This document shows, in pieces, positions 1-5,103 of a stretch of DNA of 5,103 bases. The stretch's first letter is position 1. Every line of letters begins with the position of its first letter. The stretch lies in assembly GCA_016795125.1 (NCBI GenBank), contig JAEUIG010000181.1, forward strand, positions 1 to 5,103, in the 5' to 3' direction. Made by a program: the position numbers and the translations under genes. This DNA is from Planctomycetaceae bacterium. GTDB taxonomy: Bacteria > Planctomycetota > Planctomycetia > Planctomycetales > Planctomycetaceae. The notes beneath the pieces were generated by a model. It saw only the letters and a list, made by a program, of their open reading frames with translations. It was not told where the DNA came from and searched no databases.

Positions 1-384
1 GGGGATTCGGCCGTGATGGGGGCGGGGCTGTACGTCGACCAGCGGTTGGGCTCGTGCGGCAGCACCGGCCGGGGCGAGGCCAACCTGCGTTTTTGTTCAT
101 CGTTCGCCGCCGTCGAACTGATGCGCCGCGGCGCATCGCCAGCGGAGGCCGGTCTGGAAGTGCTCCGGCGGGTCGTCGCGTCAACGACCGAACCGCGGCT
201 GCGCGGTCCCGACGGCCGGCCGAATTTCGGCGTGAAGTACTACCTGCTGAACGCCCGGGGCGAACACGCGGGCGTCTCGCTGTGGGGCCCCAGCGAGTTT
301 GCAATCTGCGACGAACAGGGACCCCGGCTGGAGCGGTGCGAGTGCCTGTTTGAAGAGGAGGGGCAAAGGGTCAAAGGTGCATAG
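1..384 (+). CDS. Glycosylasparaginase-type Ntn-hydrolase (asparaginase 2 family), C-terminal part only
   Basis: The frame is open from base 1, so the gene starts left of the window; 127 codons and the TAG are visible. The first residues, GDSAVMGAGLYVD, match the substrate-binding segment that follows the catalytic threonine in family T2 N-terminal-nucleophile amidohydrolases. D2 corresponds to the Asp that binds the substrate amino acid (Asp237 in human AGA), and T22-G23 sits exactly 20 residues on, where the oxyanion-hole Thr-Gly (257-258) is found. The stretch around residues 22-41 (TGRGE..LRF...) and MRRGASP resemble the glycosylasparaginase branch more than plant-type isoaspartyl peptidase/asparaginase. 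The family cleaves the GlcNAc-Asn bond of glycoasparagines, or related beta-aspartyl bonds, after autoproteolysis into alpha and beta chains. The nucleophile should lie about 31 codons upstream, outside the window, so activity cannot be judged. The tail after FEEE (GQRVKGA) looks like an extension encoded by a low-complexity repeat. Family assignment is secure; exact substrate is inferred. Confidence 0.9.
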   Translation, partial: GDSAVMGAGLYVDQRLGSCGSTGRGEANLRFCSSFAAVELMRRGASPAEAGLEVLRRVVASTTEPRLRGPDGRPNFGVKYYLLNARGEHAGVSLWGPSEFAICDEQGPRLERCECLFEEEGQRVKGA

Positions 385-394
385 GGGCAAAGGG
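360..394. repeat. Short direct repeat ggggcaaaggg, two copies 24 bases apart
   Basis: The 11-mer ggggcaaaggg occurs at 360-370 and again at 384-394, with a partial cousin (tcaaagg) between them. It lies across the 3' end of the asparaginase gene: the first copy encodes part of the C-terminal tail, and the TAG stop (382-384) touches the second copy. The surrounding 350-403 is strongly purine-rich on the plus strand and ends in A6. I infer a small slippage or insertion-derived low-complexity element; it has no coding or transposon features. Confidence 0.6.
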
Positions 395-420
395 AAAAAA
401 GCCGTCTTGGCGAGACTGAA

Positions 421-488
421 CCACCCCCACCCCGTTCAACGCCGCTCTGCTCCCTTGCTCTTCTGTCCCCTTACCTCTCCTTTGTAAC
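421..488. other. Pyrimidine-rich intergenic tract
   Basis: From about 421 to 488 the plus strand is dominated by C and T (runs such as ccacccccacccc, tcccttgctcttctgtcccc, ttacctctccttt). It follows the purine-rich segment at 350-403. The two segments are only loosely complementary, and I see no perfect long stem and no convincing terminator for the upstream gene. No open reading frame with a ribosome-binding site lies here. It may be a leader or spacer of low complexity; no function can be assigned. Confidence 0.45.
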
Positions 489-492
489 GCCC

Positions 493-523
493 TTGCGTTC
501 CTGAACACACCGGGGTGTATAAT
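493..523 (+). promoter_or_regulatory. Candidate sigma-70-type promoter of the Tat-signal gene
   Basis: A perfect -10 box TATAAT at 518-523 stands out in very GC-rich surroundings. The best -35 candidate is TTGCGT at 493-498 (four of six consensus bases), with a spacer of 19 bases, longer than the ideal 17. Transcription would begin near 530, giving a leader of about 30 bases before the ATG at 561. An imperfect dyad ACACC-GG-GGTGT (507-518) overlaps the spacer and the first base of the -10 box, so an operator is possible. The -10 box is the strong part of this call; the rest is inference. Confidence 0.5.
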
Positions 524-548
524 CGAAGCCCTCTCCACTTCTCTCTCC

Positions 549-554
549 AGGAGA
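549..554 (+). promoter_or_regulatory. Shine-Dalgarno AGGAGA for the Tat-signal gene
   Basis: AGGAGA ends six bases before the ATG at 561, an optimal spacing, and fixes that start. It is preceded by a C/T tract (531-548) that contains TCTCC twice (532-536 and 544-548), each exactly complementary to GGAGA at 550-554. The upstream copy could pair with the site across a 13-base loop and mask it; this is a possibility only. Confidence 0.8.
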
Positions 555-560
555 TGTCCC

Positions 561-677
561 ATGCGTCGAACGCTCGCCAATCGTCGTCGGTTTCTGTCGG
601 ATGTGGGTCGGAGCATGCTGGTCGCCGGGATCGGTTTTTCGACCGCCCGTGACCTGGGGATCGGGGTCGCCTTTGCG
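561..677 (+). other. Predicted Tat signal peptide (residues 1-39)
   Basis: The basic N-region carries the twin arginines R8-R9 followed by R10-F11-L12. The h-region runs from M19 to about F26 and resumes at L32-F38, with R30-D31 in between. The AFA motif (37-39) before D40-D41 gives a plausible signal peptidase I site. The charged pair within the h-region makes it less hydrophobic than a Sec signal, as is usual for Tat substrates, but it also leaves open that the protein is not processed at this site. Confidence 0.75.
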
Positions 678-2114
678 GACGATGCCACCGCCGCACGGCT
701 GTCGTTCGGCAGCCACGAGCGGCTGGCCGCACTGTTGCAGGAGACGCCGCCGGATCAGCTGTTGCCTCAACTGGTCGGCCTGATCCGGTCCGGCACCGAA
801 CTGCAGGAGCTGGTCGGTGCGGCGGCGCTCGCCAACGCCCGCGCGTTCGGCGGCGAAGATTACATCGGCTTCCACACGTTCATGGCGCTGATGCCCTCGC
901 TGCGGATGGCCGCCGCCCTCCCCAGCGAACGCCGTGCCCTGCCGGTCCTCAAGGTCCTGTATCGCAACTCCTCGCGCCTGCACGCCACCGGCAAGTGCTC
1001 GGCCGACACGCTGGTGCCCGAGCACGGTGAAGTCGCCCAGGGCGCTCCGCGCGACATGATCCGCGATGCCGTCCACGCCCGCGATGCAATCGTCGCGGAA
1101 CGCGTGCTCGCCGGACTCAGCCCGAACGAAGCCTGGAATGATCTGCTGCCGACGGTCTCGGAATCGCCGGACGTGCACCGCATTGTCCTGGCGCACCGCG
1201 CCTGGGACATGATCAACCTCCTCGGCATCGAACATGCCACGACGATGCTCCGGCAGTCGATCCGCTACTGCGTGAAGCAGGAGGAGGGACGGCAGAAGCA
1301 TAATTCTGACATTCCCGGCGTGCTGACCGGACTGCTCGATCAGCACAAGCTCGCCGGACGGGAGCTGGGTTCCCGCGCGATGGACGATGCGGCGATCGTC
1401 GAATTGTCCAACACGCTGCGGACGTCCGACCCGGCTCAGGGGGCCGGCGCCATCGCCGCCGCCATTGCCGAGGGTTACGCCGCCGAGTCGATCAGCGAAG
1501 CCATCGCCCTGACGGCGAACGACCTGGCGCTGCGGGACGAAGGCCGGCCGGAACGCTGGGCGTCGGACAACAAGCCGATCGGCTCCGTGCATGGCGACTC
1601 CATCGGCGTGCACGCCTCGGACGCCGCCAACGCATGGCGGCACATCGCGCAGGTCTCGAACCCGCTGAACGCCATCTCCAGCCTGATCCTGTCGGGCTAT
1701 CACGTCTCCCGCGACGCGACGATGAATCCGGAGTACGTGGACGAAGCGCCGCGCCCGAACGCCGACGAACTGGCGAAAATCGCCGCCTCCGACCCGTCCT
1801 CGCTGCTGGCCGAACTCGACGGAGCGATCCGCGAGAAGAACCAGGACCACGTGTGCGCCGTGACGCACAAGTACCTGGAGCTTGGTCACTCGGAGCGGCC
1901 GGTGTTCGACATGATGCTGCGGTACGCCACCAGCGAAGACGGCGCCCTGCACGCCGAGAAATACTTCTGGACGGTCAATGACGAGTTCGCCACGATGCGG
2001 CCGGCGTTCCGCAACCGCCAGATCGTCGCCCTCGCCCGCGTGACGTGCAGCGAGTACGGCTACGCCGCTCCGGGCTACGCGGACGCCTGCGGCCTGCTGG
2101 GAGTCGAGGCGTAA
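561..2114 (+). CDS. Tat-exported all-helical protein of unknown function
   Basis: A complete 517-residue gene, started at 561 because of the Shine-Dalgarno at 549-554 and because this start gives a full signal peptide. Residues 7-12 read NRRRFL, a twin-arginine motif (RRxFL). A moderately hydrophobic stretch follows (19-38, interrupted by R30-D31), then AFA before DD, giving a probable cleavage after A39. Export of a folded protein by Tat suggests a cofactor or early folding, but this is inference. The mature part is predicted by eye to be nearly all alpha-helical, without membrane segments or any motif I can name. Histidines recur in similar helical settings: GFH at 103-105, VH at 205-206, GVH at 349-351, LH at 463-464. 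LLPQLVGLIR (67-76) resembles LLAELDGAIR (415-424). This suggests internal duplication. There are five cysteines (146, 237, 432, 496, 510) and no CxxC. Base composition matches the neighbours, with no sign of recent transfer. It has its own promoter and terminator, so it is probably monocistronic. I do not recognise the family. Confidence 0.9.
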   Translation: MRRTLANRRRFLSDVGRSMLVAGIGFSTARDLGIGVAFADDATAARLSFGSHERLAALLQETPPDQLLPQLVGLIRSGTELQELVGAAALANARAFGGEDYIGFHTFMALMPSLRMAAALPSERRALPVLKVLYRNSSRLHATGKCSADTLVPEHGEVAQGAPRDMIRDAVHARDAIVAERVLAGLSPNEAWNDLLPTVSESPDVHRIVLAHRAWDMINLLGIEHATTMLRQSIRYCVKQEEGRQKHNSDIPGVLTGLLDQHKLAGRELGSRAMDDAAIVELSNTLRTSDPAQGAGAIAAAIAEGYAAESISEAIALTANDLALRDEGRPERWASDNKPIGSVHGDSIGVHASDAANAWRHIAQVSNPLNAISSLILSGYHVSRDATMNPEYVDEAPRPNADELAKIAASDPSSLLAELDGAIREKNQDHVCAVTHKYLELGHSERPVFDMMLRYATSEDGALHAEKYFWTVNDEFATMRPAFRNRQIVALARVTCSEYGYAAPGYADACGLLGVEA

Positions 2115-2142
2115 GCGCCCCGCACATTCCGCCTGCAAACGC

Positions 2143-2184
2143 GCGAAACCGCAAGCGACAGTCGCTTGTGGTTTCGCCTTTTTT
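2143..2184 (+). terminator. Rho-independent terminator between convergent genes
   Basis: A 16-base left arm (2143-2158, starting GCGAAACC) pairs with 2162-2177 (ending GGTTTCGC) across the 3-base loop CAG. The only imperfection is one G-U pair (2151 with 2169). One C and six T (2179-2184) follow, so it fits the plus-strand gene that stops at 2114. It also lies only ten bases past the stop codon of the minus-strand gene. Read on that strand the stem is followed by only a short T3, so it may stop or protect that transcript less efficiently. Confidence 0.9.
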
Positions 2185-2193
2185 CGCGTCCGC

Positions 2194-5103
2194 TTATTCC
2201 CGCGTAATCACTTCGTCCAGGTTCAGCAGCACGCGGGCGACCCCCGTCCAGGCGGCGGCCTCCGTCGCATCAACGCCTGCCGGCAGTGACTTCGGCGAAA
2301 TGGCCGCTGCGGCGTCCGCGTCGCGCGCGAATGCCGATCGCTCCGCCGCCAGCAGCTCACGCAAACGCTCTAGTTCGAGCGGCTCGGGCGACCGGCTCAC
2401 CGCACAGCGGAAGGCGAATGCCAGCCGCTCGTCATCACTTTCCGATGCCTCCGTCAGCGCCTTGAGCGCCATGCCCTGGGCGAACTCGATGAACGCCCGG
2501 TCGTTCGCCAGCGTGAGCGCCTGGAGCGGAGTATTGGAACGGACGCGCCGCGTGCAGGTGGAGTTGGCGTCCGGCGCGTCAAAGGTCGGCATCATCGGGT
2601 GCGGACTGGAGCGCCAGAACAGGGTGTACATGCCGCGGCGATAGCGGTCTTCCCCGGTGCTTTCGGTCCAGCCCTTGTTGTTCTGCGTAAACAGGTAGAT
2701 GCCCTCCGGCTGCGGCGGGGAGACGGGTTTCCCCGCCATCTTGTCGGACAGCAGGCCGGCCGCAGACAGGCACGCGTCGCGAATAGTCTCGGCTTCGAGC
2801 CGCACGCGCGACTGGCGGGCCAGCAGGCGGTTCCGCGGATCGCGGGCCAGCAGGTCCTCCCGCGTCGCCGACGACTGCCGGTACGTCGCGGAAGTGACGA
2901 TCAGGCGATGCAGCTGTTTGTTCGACCACTGCAGCCGTATGGCCTCGGCCGCCAGCCAGTCCAACAATTCGGGATGCGACGGCAGCGAACCCTGGGTGCC
3001 GAAGTCGTTTTCGGTTTCGACGAAACCCACGCCGAAGAATCGCTGCCAGGTGCGGTTGACGAGAACTCGCGCGGTCAGCGGGTTCTCCGGCGACGTCAGC
3101 CACTTTGCGAGGTCGAGCCGCGTCGCGCGTCCGGCGCCTTCCGGGAGATGCGGCAGGACAGCCGGCACGCCTGGAGTCACCAACGCCCCCTTGCGCAGAA
3201 AGTCGCCGCGGATCATGACGTGCGACTCGCGCGGTTGCGGCAGCTCGCGCATCACCAGCGTGGTCGTAATCGACGACTTCAAGCTTGTCTCCTGCTGCCG
3301 GAGCACATGCACGCGATCCTTGGCGGCGAGCCAGTCTGCATCACAGTTGAGGTAGAAGTCTCGCAGTTTCTGCGCCTGTTCGGCCGTGCGGGCGTCTGTC
3401 GCCGTCATGAGCGCCGACTTCAACTCAGGAGTCAGGAGCAACGCGTCGCGCGACGCGCGCGTCACCCACAGCCGGAAGCACCCGATCTGGTACTGCGTCT
3501 GTTGCGGGACCTTCTGTTCCAGCCGGAGCGTCCACTCGGCCTCGCCGCCGTCGATCGGCAGCGGGGTGACAAACGTGGCGATGCGGCGGACATGCATCGA
3601 TCCCGAGGCGACGTTGATCGACCAGCCGGTCTTCGCGTCGCCGTCGATCGCGTAGGCGATCGGATTGTTCTCCTGCGAATGGTCGGCAAAGGCGGCATCG
3701 ATCGTGCGGCGGAACTGGTCGAGCGGCTGCGCCGTGTCGGCCTCCGCGGGCCGCACAAACAGCTGCGCTTCGCCCAGAACGAAGTTGCCATTCGCGCCGA
3801 GTCCCGGTCCCGTCAGCGGCAGCGACGCATGCGGCAGGACTTCCAGCCGTACCGCCGTGACGCCGTCCAGCGGCGAACGGAACGTGACGTCGTACACATC
3901 CCCATCAGGAATCTTGCCTTCGACGAGCATGACACCGTCGCCGCCGATGTTGATCGTCGCCCCGCCGATGGAGACGGCCTGTTCCGGGTGGACCACCTCC
4001 CATTGCGGGTCGCCGGCCGACATCAGCGTCGCCTCCCACTGCGCCTGCTGGGCGAGGCGTTGCTCCTGAACGGACTTCAGCTGGGCCTCGGCGGCAGCTA
4101 TCTCCGGGGCGAGGCGCTGCAGCGCCGCCGCCTGCTCAGGCGTCGGCAGCATCAGCTTCGGTTCGAGGCCGTCGGCGTCGTTGTTGTCGGCCGTGTTGTT
4201 GAGGATTGCGAAGAACCGGTAGAAATCCCGCTGTGACAGCGGATCAAACTTGTGGTCGTGGCACTGCGCGCAGGCCAACGTGAGGCCCAGCCACACCGTG
4301 GCCGTGGTGCCCACGCGGTCCACGACGTTCTCAGTGCGGAATTGTTCGTCGTCGGTCCCCCCTTCTTCGTTCGCCAGCGTGTTGCGGTGGAATCCGGTAG
4401 CCACCAGTTGCTCGGTCGTTGGATTCGGCAGCAGGTCACCGGCGAGCTGATTGATGGTGAACTGGTCGAACGGCTCATCCGAGTTAATGGCCGAAACCAC
4501 CCAGTCGCGATACGGCCACATCGAACGCGCCCCGTCGATCGTGAAGCCGTTGGAATCCGCGTACCGCGCCGCATCGAGCCAGTGCCGCCCCCAGCGTTCG
4601 CCATAGCGCGGCGATGCCAGCACGGCGTCGACCAGGTTCTCATACGCGGCAGGCGACGGATCGGCGACGAACGCCTCGACGTCGGCCGGTTCGGGAAGCA
4701 CTCCGAGCAGATCGAGATGCAACCGGCGGATCAACGTGACGCGATCCGCTTCGGGCGAGGGTTCCAGCCCCTCCTGTTCCAGCGCGCTCGCGATGAACGC
4801 GTCGATCGCATTCTGCAGCCGGGCCGGGTCCTGAACCACGGGCGGGGAGACGACGTTCAGCGGCTGGAACGACCAGTGACTGCTCGTGACGACGGACTCG
4901 GTGGCGAACTCGTCGGCCGGATGCGGAGCGCCGGCGTCGATCCATTTCTGAAACAATTCGATCTCGGCGTCGGTCAGCGGATCGGCGTCGAGCGGCATGC
5001 GCGGGACGTCCTTCATCGTGCCGCGAAGGGCCGCGATGAGCAGGCTCTCGCCGGCCTTGCCGGGAACGATTGCGGGGCCGGAGTTGCCTCCTTGAATGCC
5101 GAG
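2194..5103 (-). CDS. Planctomycete cytochrome-type protein with PSCyt1, DUF1549 and DUF1553 domains, 5' end missing
   Basis: The frame stays open to the last base, so the gene begins right of the window; 969 residues are visible, counted here from the edge. Residues 1-61 are the C-terminal half of a PSCyt1 c-type cytochrome domain (GGNSGPAIVPGKAGESLL, then PRMPL, where M36 is the likely distal haem ligand, then WIDAGAP). The internal ATG at 5014-5016 is therefore not the start; the usual signal peptide and first CxxCH should lie upstream. Residues about 99-304 are DUF1549 (PSCyt2), with a haem-attachment CAQCH at 278-282 followed by DHKFDPLSQRDFY. A charged helical linker (about 320-364) leads to a beta-rich insert (about 366-555; IDGDAKTGW at 486-494, GCFRLWVT). 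DUF1553 (PSD1) runs from about 661 to 919 (LAKWLTSPENPLTARVLVNR, RSSPHP, TFDAPD, RSNTPLQAL) and the protein ends in the typical WTGVARVLLNLDEVITRE. The family is probably periplasmic or surface-bound; proposed roles in electron transfer or polysaccharide breakdown are unproven. A DUF1501 gene often follows such genes; none follows here. Confidence 0.95.
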   Translation of the reverse strand, partial: LGIQGGNSGPAIVPGKAGESLLIAALRGTMKDVPRMPLDADPLTDAEIELFQKWIDAGAPHPADEFATESVVTSSHWSFQPLNVVSPPVVQDPARLQNAIDAFIASALEQEGLEPSPEADRVTLIRRLHLDLLGVLPEPADVEAFVADPSPAAYENLVDAVLASPRYGERWGRHWLDAARYADSNGFTIDGARSMWPYRDWVVSAINSDEPFDQFTINQLAGDLLPNPTTEQLVATGFHRNTLANEEGGTDDEQFRTENVVDRVGTTATVWLGLTLACAQCHDHKFDPLSQRDFYRFFAILNNTADNNDADGLEPKLMLPTPEQAAALQRLAPEIAAAEAQLKSVQEQRLAQQAQWEATLMSAGDPQWEVVHPEQAVSIGGATINIGGDGVMLVEGKIPDGDVYDVTFRSPLDGVTAVRLEVLPHASLPLTGPGLGANGNFVLGEAQLFVRPAEADTAQPLDQFRRTIDAAFADHSQENNPIAYAIDGDAKTGWSINVASGSMHVRRIATFVTPLPIDGGEAEWTLRLEQKVPQQTQYQIGCFRLWVTRASRDALLLTPELKSALMTATDARTAEQAQKLRDFYLNCDADWLAAKDRVHVLRQQETSLKSSITTTLVMRELPQPRESHVMIRGDFLRKGALVTPGVPAVLPHLPEGAGRATRLDLAKWLTSPENPLTARVLVNRTWQRFFGVGFVETENDFGTQGSLPSHPELLDWLAAEAIRLQWSNKQLHRLIVTSATYRQSSATREDLLARDPRNRLLARQSRVRLEAETIRDACLSAAGLLSDKMAGKPVSPPQPEGIYLFTQNNKGWTESTGEDRYRRGMYTLFWRSSPHPMMPTFDAPDANSTCTRRVRSNTPLQALTLANDRAFIEFAQGMALKALTEASESDDERLAFAFRCAVSRSPEPLELERLRELLAAERSAFARDADAAAAISPKSLPAGVDATEAAAWTGVARVLLNLDEVITRE
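4258..4272 (-). other. c-type haem attachment motif CAQCH
   Basis: The codons for Cys-Ala-Gln-Cys-His lie inside the DUF1549 domain, followed directly by Asp-His-Lys-Phe-Asp-Pro. CxxCH is the covalent haem c attachment signature, and the HDHKFDP extension is the conserved core of DUF1549. It is the only CxxCH in the visible part of the protein. With the expected one in the missing PSCyt1 part, the full protein would have two candidate haem sites. Haem loading at this second site is not proven for the family. Confidence 0.7.

Noticed and set aside
404..416. Hairpin GTCTT-GGC-GAGAC as a terminator of the asparaginase gene
   Set aside because: Only five pairs, one of them G-U, and no T run follows on the plus strand; on the minus strand T6 follows but the stem is even weaker and no minus-strand gene ends there.
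417..438. Hairpin TGAAC / GTTCA around a C-rich loop
   Set aside because: Five base pairs with a 12-base loop are expected by chance and there is no further support.
371..732. Two minus-strand frames of about 100 codons over the intergenic region
   Set aside because: They overlap the promoter, leader and start of the Tat-signal gene, are low in complexity and show no start signals.
870..1700. Relationship of the Tat protein to questin-oxidase-like (DUF4243) proteins, suggested by helical segments with scattered histidines
   Set aside because: The resemblance is only in general texture; I could not match any defining motif, so no name was given.
471..2138. A 555-codon open frame on the minus strand across the whole Tat-signal gene
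   Set aside because: Its translation is rich in Arg, Val, His and Gly with no recognisable domain, it spans the promoter and signal peptide of the plus-strand gene, and such antisense frames are common in high-GC DNA where stop codons are rare.
2599..4236. A 545-codon open frame on the plus strand inside the DUF1549/DUF1553 gene
   Set aside because: It lies opposite conserved domains of a clearly identified protein, its translation is an Arg/Leu/Gln-rich shadow, and no promoter or ribosome-binding site precedes it.
1..5103. CRISPR array, tRNA, rRNA, insertion sequence or phage genes
   Set aside because: No regularly spaced repeats, no tRNA-like cloverleaf with CCA end, no transposase or integrase motifs were found on either strand.

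Overview
The window comes from a high-GC bacterium, almost certainly a member of the Planctomycetota. The main evidence is the large minus-strand gene, which has the PSCyt1 / DUF1549 (PSCyt2) / DUF1553 (PSD1) architecture. That combination is a hallmark of planctomycetes and is greatly multiplied in their genomes. The Tat-exported, otherwise unrecognised plus-strand gene fits the same lifestyle.

Layout, left to right. Positions 1-384 (+) hold the 3' end of a glycosylasparaginase-type Ntn-hydrolase gene that enters from the left edge. Its last codons and stop lie in a short G/A-rich direct repeat. Positions 385-560 are a 176-base intergenic stretch with a purine-rich left part, a pyrimidine-rich right part, a good candidate promoter (perfect TATAAT at 518-523) and a strong Shine-Dalgarno. 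Positions 561-2114 (+) hold a complete 517-residue gene with a twin-arginine signal and an all-helical, histidine-punctuated body of unknown function. Positions 2115-2193 hold a long hairpin plus T6 terminator between two convergent genes. Positions 2194-5103 (-) hold the DUF1549/DUF1553 cytochrome-type gene, whose 5' end lies beyond the right edge; the reading frame is open through the last base of the window.

The genes do not form one operon. The asparaginase and the Tat protein point the same way, but a promoter separates them. The Tat protein and the cytochrome-type protein converge on the shared hairpin. Two of the three products are probably exported (Tat signal seen in one, haem-attachment motif in the other), so the region concerns envelope or periplasmic functions, but the sequence shows no common pathway. 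I found no RNA gene, CRISPR array, insertion sequence, integrase or phage gene. The least explained item is the Tat protein, in which I see a possible four-fold internal helical repeat built around single histidines.
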